64,000 nucleotides of DNA from Proteles cristata cristata (GCA_017311185.1 JAESUZ010000990.1:558001-622000); one strand, 5' to 3'. Shown: positions 11,060 to 21,884, counted from the stretch's first letter. Notes: generated by a model not told the origin, from the letters alone. Translations and numbers: made by a program.

Positions 11060-11560
11060 AACTGTGCTGTCTGGCTAACAATAGGATTACAACTTATTGG
11101 AAATATATAGAAACCCAACCCGGCAACAATGGAGTCTCAGACCCGTGGACACTTCACTTCCTGGTTCTTCGTCACCTCCAAGCTTTGCAATGAGTATGCC
11201 CCAAAGGACAAAGGAGGGACTGAAAATTTCTGTGTCACCTCAGAAAATGTATGTTTTTTCCGTTCAGACTACATTTTTGGCTTACATGGGCATATAACCT
11301 CTGGTAAGGCTATACCCTCTGTAGTACTCAGACAATGAGGAATCGAAAGAGAGAGATAAATTGCTTGCTGCTAATTGCCCCGAGTTTGCTTGTCCATCAG
11401 ACACCGACTCTTGCAAAAATGGTGATTAAAGCTTTGTCTCATTGTGTTCTGAGTCTTCGCATCCCTCCTTTTTAGGTCAGTGGACTTATTTCTCATAAAT
11501 TCCAGTTCGGAAAGATGTCTTGAATCTATTGCTGTCTTCTGTGTTCCTTGCAATTTTCTA
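11060..11560 (+). mobile_element. Candidate solitary endogenous retrovirus LTR, sense
   Basis: This block is GC-richer than its flanks. It has a GGCAACAATGGAGTCTCAGA stretch, CACTTCCTGGTTCTTCG, and near the 3' end an ATTAAA polyadenylation-like signal (GGTGATTAAAGCTTTG) followed by TCTCATTGTGTTCTGAGTC and a pyrimidine-rich end. That is the R-U5 layout of a retroviral LTR. No gag, pol or env-like frame is beside it, so it would be a solitary LTR left by recombination. I could not fix the TG/CA ends or a target duplication. The short frames at 11097, 11129 and 11371 are not genes. Confidence 0.45.
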
Positions 11561-11569
11561 TTGGTTGTT

Positions 11570-12230
11570 TACAGATTATAGACATTAGATAAACCTATGG
11601 GAAATTTAGATATCTATATAATCAGGCCTCTCTAAAATTCTGATTCAGAAAGCCTGGACTGGAGCCCAAACATCTATCTTTTCTAAAAGCTTCACATGTT
11701 ATGCTAATGAGGCCTTTTGGTGAAAACTGGTATTGGTCTTCTGGCTTTCACTATTGATATATACTCCTAAGTGGTTTTCTTTTTAATAATTTATTTATTC
11801 ATTATGATACATCATCTACAAGCTTCTCAGAATACCCAACCTCAAATATCGTTGTTATATTTATTCTTCATTTGCATATGTCTATATTATCTTATCCTTA
11901 GAGATAAAGGTAAAATTCATAAGCTGATACCTGAGATTTATCAAAATGTTTTTTTTACCTGTCTTTAACCAAATACAGCCTTTCTTTCAACAATATTTAA
12001 TTTTCTGTATTCACTGGCATGGCATATATTTTCACACTCATGTGACTTTTTATATACTTCTATGTAAGTTGTTTCCCTTCTCCAAATTTTATCTGCCACT
12101 TTTTCTGTCTATGAAAATTTCTACTCACTCTTTAAGTGACAGTGTTATGTTCTCAATTACATATTACTTATCTGAACAAAATTAGTTTATCACCTCTCTG
12201 TGACCCACCAAAATTTCCTCATACTTTAAT
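11570..12230. other. AT-rich single-copy DNA
   Basis: Mostly T-rich sequence without recognisable repeats. The frames at 11771-11968 and 11946-12185 are hydrophobic by composition only. Confidence 0.4.
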
Positions 12231-12249
12231 AAAGTTTTATATATTTTTT

Positions 12250-12461
12250 AATTAAAATTTTTTGCATTTGTTTATTTTTGAGAGACAGAGCCTAAGCTGG
12301 GGAGGGGCTGAGAAAGAAGGAGAAACAGAATCTGAAGCAAGTTCCAGGTTCTGAGCAAACTGTCCTCACAGAGCCTGACAAGAGTCTTGAACCCAACAAC
12401 CAGGAGATCATGACCTGAGATGAAGTCAGATGATCAACTGACTGAGCCATTCAGGCACCCC
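12250..12461 (-). mobile_element. CAN-type SINE, old copy, antisense
   Basis: Reverse-strand copy ending in GCCATTCAGGCACCCC. It keeps GAGATCATGACCTGAGATGA and TCACAGAGCCTGACAAGAG. A degenerate duplication AAGTTTTATATATTTTT / AAGTTTTTTATATTTTT flanks it (left from 12233, right from 12464). Confidence 0.9.
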
Positions 12462-12618
12462 AGAAGTTTTTTATATTTTTACAACTATATCTTATACCAA
12501 ATTTCTACTTCTTGAAAACTAGAGCCTATCTTATTCACCTTTGTGCTAGCCATATTCTGTGCAATTTTACACAGACCACAGAACACAGTTTCCTTAATAA
12601 TTTTTGTTTAATAGATCA

Positions 12619-12648
12619 TGAATGAATAAATGAATGAATGAATGTGTG
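12619..12648. repeat. Short (AATG)n tract
   Basis: Several imperfect TGAA/AATG tetranucleotide units in a row. Confidence 0.8.
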
Positions 12649-12649
12649 C

Positions 12650-13600
12650 ATCACTGGGAGGAGTAAGTTCTTTCTAGCAAACTTTCTTAGATCTGTTTCA
12701 ATAGCATTTAAATGATGGTGACATAATTGCGATAATTTTATTAAGTATAGAAAATAATAGTTACCCCCAAATTAGTTGTGGAAGTACATTTGTGGACCTT
12801 TATCAATTTGTCTTAAGTGAGAAATATTAAAAGCCCCAGTGTTAAGTAAGAGAGAATGCCCTGGCCAAGTGCTTTGACTTGAAACTATCATTTTATTTTA
12901 TCACTACATTTTGTCAGAAACCCCGCGGTGCTGCCAAATATCAGAATAACCCATTAAAACAAGCCAAAAAGTGGAAGTGGTAAGCGTTTCATCACTTACT
13001 GCAATACTATAAACTGGAGGTTAAAACCTGAGAAGACACCCACTCCCACGGTTTTATGCTCCCCAGTAGATTGGAACACCAGTGGAGGGTCTGATAGATC
13101 AGCAAAGACAGATGTGGGGATCATATTATGATTGAGGTGGTGCCCAACAGAAGGCTGGGGCAGATGTAGAGATCCTGAAGATGGGGTGAGGATAAGACTT
13201 AACGGCTAAGAATGGAAACTACTGAGTCAGAGTGGAGAAATGTGTCTTCCATGTTTTCCTTCCTCCCTCTTCCTAGTAAAGGGGGTCTTGAAGAAGACCC
13301 TGGACAAGGCTTCTGATAAAGGAATTAAATTAATGGACCTGGAAATGAGCATCCAGGGAGTAGGACTGTAAATAGGTAAAACAGCATGACAGGCCAGGGG
13401 ACCTGAGTTCTTAACTGCAACTCCCTTTAAAGACTCCAATATACCACTTGCCTGCGCCCTAAGTCTGGTGCGAGAGGGTAGCCCATGACGCCCGCCTGGT
13501 AAAGCCTTTGTAATTTCCTAGGGCAGGACCTGAAAGTCACATAGCATTTTGACCTGGAGCTGTAGTCTTCACGTTTGCCAGGAAATCAAGAAACAAATAC
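12650..13600. other. Single-copy DNA, nothing recognised
   Basis: Less AT-rich than average around 13000-13560. The minus frame at 13227-13439 has no recognisable domain. No splice-like borders stood out. Confidence 0.4.
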
Positions 13601-13605
13601 CAATA

Positions 13606-13834
13606 AAACCTTGGTTTGGGAGCATAATTCATTTGGGAAACATGTTTGTCAAAGCACTCGTATATCAAAGCGAATATTTTAAGAACAATTGGCTCAGTTG
13701 TGATCATGTGATGTTTGGTGTCATGTACTACTCATATCGCAAGACATTGCTTGTTTAGCAAGTTAAAATGCATTAGAAATGTTTACCTATCTTGGGGAAC
13801 ACTCGTAGAATAAGTTACTCCCAATCCAAGGTTT
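13606..13834. mobile_element. Tc1/mariner-type miniature inverted-repeat element
   Basis: A 229-bp element with imperfect terminal inverted repeats: AAACCTTGGTTTGGGAG at the left, and the right end reads as AAACCTTGGATTGGGAG on the other strand. It is flanked on both sides by TA (13604-13605 and 13835-13836), the target duplication made by Tc1/mariner transposases. The interior holds further inverted-like segments (CACTCGTATATC; GGAACACTCGTAG) and no transposase frame, so it is a non-autonomous copy. The 69-codon frame at 13549-13758 overlaps it by chance. I infer the superfamily from the TA duplication and short repeats. Confidence 0.75.
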
Positions 13835-14454
13835 TACTGTATTCGGTAGTATGAACTGAAAAGCAGCAAAAAGTATGTAGCAACAATGCTACTGGTATTT
13901 AGATAGGATTGTATTAAATGTGGTGAATGCTTTGGGGGGTATAGACATTGTAACAGTACTTGTTCTTCCCGTCAATGGGCATAGAATGCCTTCCCATTTC
14001 TTTTATCTTATGTTTTATAATTTTTATAGTACATTTCTTTCACCCTTTTAGTTATGTTTATTCCTAGATATTTTATTGTTTTCAGTGCAATTATAAATGA
14101 GACTGTTTTCTTAATTTCAATTTCTGCTGTTTAATGGAATGCAATGGATTTCTGTACATTGATTTTTGTATCCTATGACTTTACTGAATGCTTGTACCAG
14201 CTCTTGTAGTTTTTTGGTGGAGTCTGTAAGATTTTCCATATAGAGTATGATGTCATCCGCAAATAGTGAAAGTTTTACTTTTTCCTCCCCAATTTGGATG
14301 TCTGTTGTTTCTTTTCATTGCCTGATGGCTGTGGCTAGGGCTTCCCATACTATGTTCAATAAAAGTGGTGAGAGTTGACATCCTTGTTTTGTTTCAGACC
14401 TTAGGGGAAATGCTCTGTTTTTTTCCATTGAGTATGATGTTAGGTATGAGCTTT

Positions 14455-14909
14455 TCTTTCTTTTTGTTTTTAAGTTTTATTTATTTATTTTGAGAGACAG
14501 AAAGCATAAGCGGAGAAGGAGGAGAGAGAGAAGGAGAGAGAGAGAATCTCAGACAGGCTCCGTACCATCAGCACAGAGCCCAGTGAAGGACTAGAACTCA
14601 CAAGATCATGACCTGAACTAAAATTAAGAGGTAGGGGCACCTGGGTGGCTTAGTCGGTTAAGCGTCCGACTTTCGCTTAGGTCATGATCTCGCGGTTCGT
14701 GGGTTCGAGCCCCGCGTCGTGCTCTGTGCTGACTGCCAGCTCAGAGCCTGGAGCCTGTTTCAGTCTGTGACTCCCTCTCTCTCTGACCCTCCCCTGCTCA
14801 TGCTGTCTCTCTCTCTCTCTCCTATAAAAAAAAAAACATTAAAAAAATTTTAAAAAATGAAATAAAATCAAGAGGCAGACGCATAACCAACTGAACCACC
14901 TAGGGTTCC
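14455..14909 (-). mobile_element. CAN-type SINE, antisense, split by a younger SINE
   Basis: An antisense SINE inserted in the inverted L1. Its left part is 14455-14633 (TTTATTTATTTTGAGAGACA to CATGACCTGAACTAAAATTA). Its head resumes after the younger SINE at about 14861 and ends GAACCACCTAGGGTTCC at 14909. The duplicated site AAAATTAAGAGGTA / AAAATCAAGAGGCA (about 14620 and 14865) marks where the younger SINE entered. Confidence 0.88.
14634..14856 (+). mobile_element. CAN-type SINE, young subfamily, nested
   Basis: Sense copy with GGCTTAGTCGGTTAAGCGTC, ACTTTCGCTTAGGTCATG and GCTGACTGCCAGCTCAG, which are the young-group markers. It sits inside an older antisense SINE that sits inside an inverted L1, making three layers. 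The tail is CTCCTATAAAAAAAAAAAC. Confidence 0.95.
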
Positions 14910-15438
14910 GGTGGGCTTTTGCTATAAAGCCTTTATTATGTTGAGATATATTCCCTCAAGACCTACTTTGTTGAGGGTTGTTTTCGTAAATGGATGTTGT
15001 ACTTTGTCAAATGCTTTCTTCTGAGTCTATTGAAATGATCATACAGTTTGTTTCCTTTCTCTTATTGATGTGACACACCATGTTGATTGATTTGCAAATA
15101 TTGAACCATTCTGGAATCCTAAGAATGTATCCCACTTGATTGTGGTATATGATTTTTTTAATATATTATTGGATTTAGTCTGCTAGTGTTTTGTTGCAGA
15201 TTTCCGCATCTTGTGTTCTTAAGAAATACTGGCTTACAATGCTCATTTTTGTGTGTGTGATGTTTTTATGTGGTTTTGGTATCAGGGTGATAGTGAGCTC
15301 ATAGAAAGAATTTAGAAGTTTTCCTTTTTTATTTTTTGGAATAGCTTGAAAAGAATAAGTATTAACGGTTCGTTAAATAGTTTGGTAGAATTTGCCTATA
15401 GAGCCATCTGGTCCTGGACTTTTGTTTGTTGGAAGGGT

Positions 15439-15473
15439 GTTTTGTTTTGTTTTGTTTTGTTTTGTTTTGTTTT
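15439..15473. repeat. (TTTTG)n microsatellite within L1
   Basis: Seven or so TTTTG units with no interruption, grown inside the antisense L1 ORF2 at a T-rich site. Confidence 0.92.
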
Positions 15474-15899
15474 ATTACTGATTCAATGTAATTGCTAGTA
15501 ATGATCTGTTCGAATTCTCTATTTCTTCCTGCTTTAGTTTTGGTATTTTATATGTTTTTTTATATGTTTTTAGTAATTTATTTATCCTTCTAAGTTGTCC
15601 AATTTGTTGACATAATTTCTCATAATATTCTCTTACAATTTTATTTCTCCTTTTTCACTTGTGATTTTATTTACTTTGGTCTTCTCTCTCTCTCTTTTGT
15701 TGAGTCTGGCTAGAGGTTTGTTAACCTGGTTGATATTTTCAAAGTACCAGCTCCCAGTTTCACTGCTCTTTCTATTGTATGTGTTTGTCTTTGTTTTTAT
15801 TTTCTTTTGTTGTTGTTGTTATTTCAGTTTCTATATCATTTATTTATTTCTGTTATTATCTTTATTTTCTGCCTCCTGCTGGGAGGAGAAACATTTGGC

Positions 15900-16870
15900 A
15901 AAAAATAAAATAAAATAAAAAAAGAGGGCAGAAAAATGTGGGTTTTGACAAAAAAAATCCGTATTTAAAATGGGCAGAAAGGGCACCTGTGTGGTTCAGT
16001 TAGTTAAGCAGCTGATTCTTTGTTTTGACTCAGGACATAAACTCATAGTTCATAGTTGAAGCTCTGCATCGGTTTCTGCAGTGACAGCATGGAGCCTGAT
16101 TGGAATTCTCCTCCCTCTCTCTCTCTGCCACTCCCCTGCTCATTCTCTCTCTCTCTCTCTCTCTCAAAATGAATAAACTTAAAACACATTTTAAAAAAAT
16201 AAATAAAGATGGGTAGAATACATAGACAGACATTTCTCCAAAGAAGACATGCAGATGGCCCAACAACACAGAAAAAGATGGTGAAAATTACTCACAGTCA
16301 GAAAAATGCAAATCAAAACTACAATGAGATATCACCTTACACTTCTCAGAATGGCTAAAATCAAAAATACCAGAAATAACAAGAGTTGGCAAAGATGTGG
16401 AAAAGAGGGATTCCTCTAGCACTATTGGCAGGAATGCAAACTGGTACAGCCACTCTGAAAAACAGTGGGGAGGTTCCTCACAAAGTTAAAAATTACCCTA
16501 CCCTAATCTTACTACTTAGTAGTTACCACCAGAATACAAAAACACAAATTTACAAGTATACATGCACCCCAATGTCTATAGCAGAATTATTCACAATAGC
16601 CAAAGCATGGAAGCAGCCCAAGTGTCCATCCATTGATAAACGGATTAAAAAAAGTGGTATATATACATATTTGTGTATATATATCACTGTGTAATATTAT
16701 TCACCCATAAAAAAGAATGGAATCATGCAATTTTCAATGACATGGATGAAGCTAGAGAGTGTAATGTTATGTGAAATAAGTCAAAGAAAGACAAACATTA
16801 TTATAGTGGACAACACTATAAAACTGAGTTGAATTCTTGGTGATGAAAAGCTGTAGTACAGAGGACAGAC
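15900..16870 (+). mobile_element. L1 ORF2 3' part, sense, SINE-interrupted
   Basis: Sense-strand L1 starting near 15900 (AAAATGGGCAGAAA at 15967), broken by a SINE at 15979-16206. It resumes with GACATTTCTCCAAAGAAGAC, AAATGCAAATCAAAACTACA, AATGAGATATCACCTTACAC, CCCAATGTCTATAGCAGAAT and GACATGGATGAAGCTAGAG. These encode the C-terminal third of ORF2. The frame is open only in pieces; the 102-codon piece at 16386-16694 is L1 protein, not a host gene. The 3' UTR is not clearly recognisable past about 16870. About 700 bases of ORF2 expected between this and the inverted part are missing, as is usual at L1 inversion junctions. Confidence 0.85.
15979..16206 (+). mobile_element. CAN-type SINE, old copy, inside L1
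   Basis: Sense copy (GGCACCTGTGTGGTTCAG to CAAAATGAATAAACTTAAAA). The L1 bases ATGGGCAGAA on the left recur as ATGGGTAGAA on the right, which is the insertion duplication. Confidence 0.9.
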
Positions 16871-17097
16871 TCTAGACATTTGAATATTTGGAAGGATTTT
16901 TTAAATTTATGTATAGATAGGTTATTAAATACAGGAGATAAATAAGATAATCAGTTCTATCATATGGACATTCAAAGAATTTTATTGAAATATACAACTA
17001 AGTGTTATAATATTAAGATATCACCTTACAGAGAATGTGGGGGTACCACACATTTCAGATACTCTTTTCAGACTTCAAACTAGTTTAAAACACCATA

Positions 17098-17515
17098 TAT
17101 GATGGTTAACTTTGTGTGTCAACATGACTAGGTTTTGCTACCCAGAAATTTGATCAAAAATCAGTGTAGGTGACACTGTGAAGATATATTTTAGATGAGA
17201 TTAACGTTAAAACAGTAGGCTTGGAATAAAGTAGACTCCCTCCAGTGTATGGAGGTCCTGATCCAATTAGTCAAAAGTCTTATGAGAGAAAATAAGATTC
17301 CCAAGGAAGAAGGCATCCTGTCCCTGCACTGCCTTCAAACTCCACTTGCAGCATGAGCTCTTTCTCGGATCTCCAGCCTGCTGAAGTGTCCTGCAAAATT
17401 CAGACCCACCACCCCTACCGGCCACAAATGCAATTCCTTAACAACTCTTTCTGTCTCTCACCCTCCTCATGATATTGTTTGCGTTTCTTTAGAGAATCCT
17501 GGCTAATATACTATC
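17098..17515 (+). mobile_element. Old LTR-type repeat ('GATGGTTAACTTTGTGTGTCAAC' class)
   Basis: A familiar mammalian repeat order: GATGGTTAACTTTGTGTGTC, GATGAGATTAACGTTAAAAC, GGTCCTGATCCAATTAGTC, CTCCAGCCTGCTGAAG, CACAAATGCAATTCCTTAAC, and a terminal TTTAGAGAATCCTGGCTAAT. It matches medium-reiterated LTRs of the ERVL/MaLR group as I remember them. The exact subfamily is uncertain. No internal region is present. Confidence 0.6.
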
Positions 17516-17519
17516 TTTT

Positions 17520-19006
17520 TAAAAGTATACTTTTTCCCCTAAAAATGACTGGTCACACTTTCTCCTTCCATTCAATCAAATTATTTGCTCTGCTTATGAC
17601 ACTTATGTATATGCAGCTTGGACATTTCTTGAACTATTACTTAGATGAACGTTAGCTTACCTAATCTTCTAACCTCTTTTTATTTACTCATTTTTCTAAA
17701 GTAGATAAATGCCTCTTCTAAGTGGGTATTATAACTTATAATGTTCCTTGCGATGCTCCACAGATAGTTTTATATGTAAAATACATTCAATAAGTGGATT
17801 ATAATTCAATTTGATAGCTCTTTAGATGTAAATTTGCCTCTATTTATTTTCCTGATCAACCTTGCTATTCCATTTGGCTGCCACATGCAGCTGTATAGGG
17901 TTTTATTTATTCCCCTTACATGGTGGCCTTTGTAAACAGAAACACCAGTGATAAATTTAAAAATACCATATGAATACACTCATAATCCATCCACTCAACC
18001 AAAACCTAATAAATTAATATATATTAATATAACATTAATATTATATAGAATATATAGACAGAGGCAGTGAGGCAGAGGAAAAGGCTTTAAGTGAACCCAA
18101 GTGCATTCAGATATAATGTTTGTTAATGGAAGCCAGATTTAGCTTAACAAAACTAGTTTTTATAAAAGACTAATGTATCCAAATGCCTGTTTTGAATTAC
18201 AATTGTCTCAATTTTAATAGAAGCAAACAATCCTATAGATTTTTCTTTTTTCCCCCTATATCTTGATGGGAAACATTTCATTATATATTTTCATAGCTAT
18301 ATTATAAATTATGGGAGCTGCTGATTCTCTATGGGTTACATATTTAAATCACAATAAATTCAAGTTCAGTAGTTATTCATTCAAATATTGTTTACTCCTG
18401 AATATTGACTTTGGAAAAGTTTCTAAAGTTTTAGAAAATAAAATAACAGCTCACACACTTTCTATTAAAACTTTTAAACAACTCCTATTATATTTTGCTT
18501 CTTTTATAGTGTTTTAAATTTTTCATAGGCAATTAGAGTTCCAAGTACTTGTTTACCATGTAAAAATCCCAATGCAACAAAGGAATTTTTTAGCCAATAG
18601 TGTATTTATATTATTTTAGACTTCACTCACTTATAAAAGAATAAAATAAATTTAGATTTATTCAATGCATGTTAAAATAAAATCTAAATCCCAATTCATA
18701 TCTTATTCTTTTATATATCAATGCAATTTAAAATTATAAAACATATCATCTTGATTTACTTTTATATGCTGTAGTTTTTCAAGAGTACTTACAATATTAA
18801 ATAAATTTATGTATACATATGACTGGTCATGGCCTGAAAAATATGTCAGCTTATAGTAAAAACTCAAATTTGGCTTCTATCATAATTAATGTAATGTAGG
18901 TTTTTGTACATATTTAGCTAAATATGAGAGGAAGAACCATCTCTACTGAATTAGGTTAATCCCATTTCCCTTGACATCCAAGTCTTGCCAAAAGCAACTT
19001 ATATGA
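17520..19006. other. AT-rich DNA, nothing recognised
   Basis: 1.5 kb dominated by TA-rich and poly-A/T tracts, including TAATATATATTAATATAAC near 18015. No repeat or gene signals that I can defend. Confidence 0.45.
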
Positions 19007-19025
19007 TTTAAAAGAGAGAAAAATA

Positions 19026-19235
19026 GGGGCGCCTGGGTGGCTTAGTCGGTTAAGCGTCCGACTTTCGCTTAGGTCATGATCTCACGGTTCGTGGGTTTGA
19101 GCCCCGCATCGGGCTCTGTGCTGACTGCCAGCTCAGAGCCTGGAGCCTGTTTCAGTCTGTGACTCCCTCTCTCTCTGACCCTCCCCTGCTCACGCTGTCT
19201 CTCTCTCTCTCCTAGAAATAAATAAAACATTAAAA
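19026..19235 (+). mobile_element. CAN-type SINE, young subfamily
   Basis: Full-length sense copy from GGGGCGCCTGGGTGGCTTAG to CTCCTAGAAATAAATAAAAC. A clean target duplication TTTAAAAGAGAGAAAA lies at about 19008 and 19236. Very close to the other young copies. Confidence 0.96.
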
Positions 19236-19479
19236 TTTAAAAGAGAGAAAACTAGAGTTTTCCTTATACACTTATGACAAAAGCATATTTAAGAAATACT
19301 GTTTTAAACATAATATGTTACTTAAAAACGTATACCATGTATTATCAAATATGTTTTTAATACAAATGCTGCTATTGACTCACATATACTTTTCTCTAAG
19401 GTAAATGCCAGACAGATGGGCATTTGAAATAATTTTTATTTATTGTAGGGGAAGAAAATTTTTTTCTCTACCCTTCTAG

Positions 19480-20290
19480 GTTCTTTTGACCAATCTATCA
19501 ATCACGTTGTCATAAGGTAGATTAATAGGAGAAAACTAAATTGAATTATATATGTATGGAAGCCCCACCAAGACAATGAGATGGTGCCCCAATGGTTGGT
19601 TAGTCGATTGAGGTTTATATTTGCTCCTGAGCTAAGAAGAAGTGGAGGTGAGGGGTACTTGGGCTTCTAAGGGAAGGAAGATGATTCACAGAAAGTTGGG
19701 AAAAGCAGATATTTGGTAAACAACTGTTTGTCACGCAAGGAAGAGACACTGGGAAACAGAGAGGGCTTCGAAGAAACAAACCCTACTGAGCTCCCCCAGT
19801 TTACCACACCTTCCCTGTATTCTCTGTGTTTGTCCCTGGGAATAGCTCTATTCCTGGCCCTGGCCCTCTGTCTAAATTCTTACAGGAAGTTGAGGAGAAA
19901 GGGAAAAACTTTAATTGTCTTCAGGTCAAAATAGTAGGGGGGCTCCTGGGTGGCTCAGTCTGTTAAATATCCAACTTCGGCTCAGGTCATGATCTTGCGG
20001 TTAGTGGGTTTGAGCCCTGCATCAGGTTCTGTGCTGGCAGCTCAGAGCCTGGAGCCTGTTTCAGATTCTGTGTCTTCCTCTCTCTCTGCCCCTCCCCCCC
20101 TCATGCTCTGTCTCTCTCTGTCTCAGAAATAAATTTAAAAAAAGAAACAACAACAACAAAAAAAGTCAGTAGGCCAGTGTGGCACATTCTGGGGAAACTT
20201 GTTCTTAACTCTTTCAACATCTTCAACTTCCCATTTTTCATTTTCTTTATGCTGTGATTTAAAAAGCACTCAAAGTGATTTGTGATTTAA
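19480..20290. mobile_element. Unclassified old interspersed repeat around a SINE
   Basis: The stretch from CAATCACGTTGTCATAAGG through GGAAGCCCCACCAAGAC, and after the SINE GCACATTCTGGGGAAACTTG, has the feel of a widespread old mammalian repeat, but I cannot name the family. The frame at 19713-19934 is probably incidental. Confidence 0.35.
19936..20150 (+). mobile_element. CAN-type SINE, intermediate age
   Basis: Sense copy: GGGGGGCTCCTGGGTGGCTC, CAGGTCATGATCTTGCGG, CTGTGCTGGCAGCTCAGAG, tail CAGAAATAAATTTAAAAAAA. Its 60-codon frame is repeat sequence. Confidence 0.92.
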
Positions 20291-20299
20291 TATGATTTG

Positions 20300-21430
20300 A
20301 AGAGCACTTGGGGGAAGCTTCCACTAACTGACAACTGCCTGGGATCATATGTAACTGGACTGAAAAAGCCCTTACAGATCAATGATTGTAAGTCCAGCCA
20401 GCAGACTTACATTTCTTGGAATCACAAGAGAATACTGAAGTAGTTTCAAATTCGTGTGAGCAGAAACTGTGCCTGCAGCACATTCTCAGCCATGGCGAGT
20501 GTTTCCCAAACCTCGTCTCTTTCAGAAAAAGAGAAATGCCCAGACTGAAGAGTGGAAAAGGATATTTTATAACAGAAATTTTGAAAAGGACTGAGGAAGT
20601 AAAAGAGACACCATATACAATTTCACAAAAATCACTCACATACAAACGGTGGAAAATACTTCGAATTTAACACCTCTTCATTTCCTTTTTCTTCGCAGAG
20701 CCTCTCTGCCATAATAAAATCTTTCGTTTTAGAACTATTGCCCTAGTTTTTCTAATTCTAGTGAAGGTCTCCGACAAAAATACCTTTTTAATGACATATA
20801 GAATATAATCAACTAGATCTACACTTAGACTCTAAAGCACATAACACAATTTAAGGAAGCATGTATTGTTTTTTTGTTTTTTTTAATTCTGGTATCCTTT
20901 ATTTACTAACAATGAACATATTTCTAATTGTTTATAAGTCCGCATTTGCTTATTTTACCACAAGCAGCTCAAAATAAACAACTATGTCTTATTAACATTT
21001 ATATCTCCAGCGCAGAATACCATCCCATCCAAAGACCAGCAGGCTCAGACCTACGAGGAACTAATGAATGTTTCAGTACCAGTCTGAAGGCAGGAAAAAG
21101 CTGATGATATCTTAGTTCAAGGAAGTCAAGAAAGAGGAATTTCTTTTATTCAGGGGAAAATGAGTCATTTTTGTTCTATTGACATTTTGATTTAATTTCA
21201 TGAGTTCCCCTCACAGTGGGGAGGGTCATCTACTTCCCTAAATCTACCAATTTTAATATTAATCTTATCCTAAAACACCCTCCCAGACACACCCAGATTA
21301 ATATTTGTCCAAATATCTAGGAACCTTGTGGACCAGTAAAGTTGGAACATAAAATTAACTATCACAGTAATGAATGGATACTTTATCTGCTATGTAGATT
21401 AAAATCATACCCATAAGTGTCCTCCTCTAT
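20300..21430. other. Single-copy DNA with a possible LTR end
   Basis: No gene is seen. At 20690-20790 a GCCATAATAAAATCTTTCG motif followed by a pyrimidine-rich end and GTCTCCGAC resembles the poly(A)/U5 end of an LTR, but nothing upstream supports it. Overlapping frames at 20379-20670 lie on both strands and match nothing known to me. Confidence 0.3.
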
Positions 21431-21434
21431 GCCT

Positions 21435-21612
21435 ATTCTTTCTCATTGCCGTGTAGTATTCCATGGTATAGAGAAACCACATCTTCTTGATCCATTCATC
21501 TGTTGATGGACACTTAGGCTCTTTCCATGTTTTAGCTACTATGGAGAGTGTTATGTGGAAACTAATTTGACAATAAACTATTTGTAAAAAAATAAATAAA
21601 TAAATAAAAGAA
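21435..21612 (+). mobile_element. Very short L1 with inverted 5' part
   Basis: 21435-21550 is antisense L1 ORF2 end (TTCTCATTGCCGTGTAGTAT, ACATCTTCTTGATCCATTC, CTTTCCATGTTTTAGCTAC). From about 21549 the sequence switches to sense L1 3' end (TTATGTGGAAACTAATTTGA, CAATAAACTATTTG) and an A-rich tail of AAATAAAT units. The switch happens inside GAGAGTGTTATG, bases compatible with both halves, a short microhomology. This is a second twin-primed L1. Confidence 0.88.
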
Positions 21613-21682
21613 AAAAGAACCTAGGTTACTTGGAGGCCTTGTGGCTCGCTCCAAAGTTAAAAAAAAAAAAATCATAAACCAG

Positions 21683-21884
21683 AGGGCAGCCTGGGTGGCC
21701 GACTTTGGCTCAGGTCATGACCTCATGATTTGTGGGTTTGAGGCCTGGGTCGGGCTCTGTGCTGACAGCTCAGAGCCTGGAGCCTGCTTCAGATTCTGTC
21801 TCCCTCTCTCTCTCTCTGCCCCTCCCCTGCTCATGCTGTCTCTCTCTCTCTCTCTCTCTGAAATAAATTAAAGCAAACATTTAA
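21683..21884 (+). mobile_element. CAN-type SINE with deleted A-box region
   Basis: Sense copy in which the head jumps from CTGGGTGG directly to CCGACTTTGGCTCAGGTC; the TCAGTCGGTTAAGCGT part with most of the A box is missing. A target duplication AAAAAAATCATAAAC flanks it (ends at about 21679 and 21897), so the deletion belongs to the insertion or came later. Confidence 0.92.

Larger units (their letters stand above)
13888..15895 (-). mobile_element. L1 ORF2 (reverse transcriptase region), inverted 5' part
   Basis: Antisense L1 ORF2, with landmarks in the reverse of coding order: GCTTTGGGGGGTATAGACAT, TCCTAGATATTTTATTG, TTTTGTATCCTATGACTTTA, ATGATGTCATCCGCAAATAG, then CTATGTTCAATAAAAGTGG, TTGATTTGCAAATATTGAAC, CCATCTGGTCCTGGACTTTT and finally AAGTACCAGCTCCCAGTTTC. 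This is the part encoding the end of the endonuclease linker through the reverse transcriptase. It is broken by many stops and by two nested SINEs (14455-14909). It joins a sense-strand L1 3' part at about 15900, so it forms the inverted 5' half of one insertion. A TTTTG expansion lies within it. Confidence 0.88.

Noticed and set aside
13549..13758. 69-codon frame with Trp and Cys residues
   Set aside because: Lies mostly within the mariner-type miniature element and resembles no transposase.
15661..15918. Hydrophobic 85-codon frame resembling a membrane protein
   Set aside because: T-rich antisense L1 ORF2 sequence; hydrophobicity reflects base composition.
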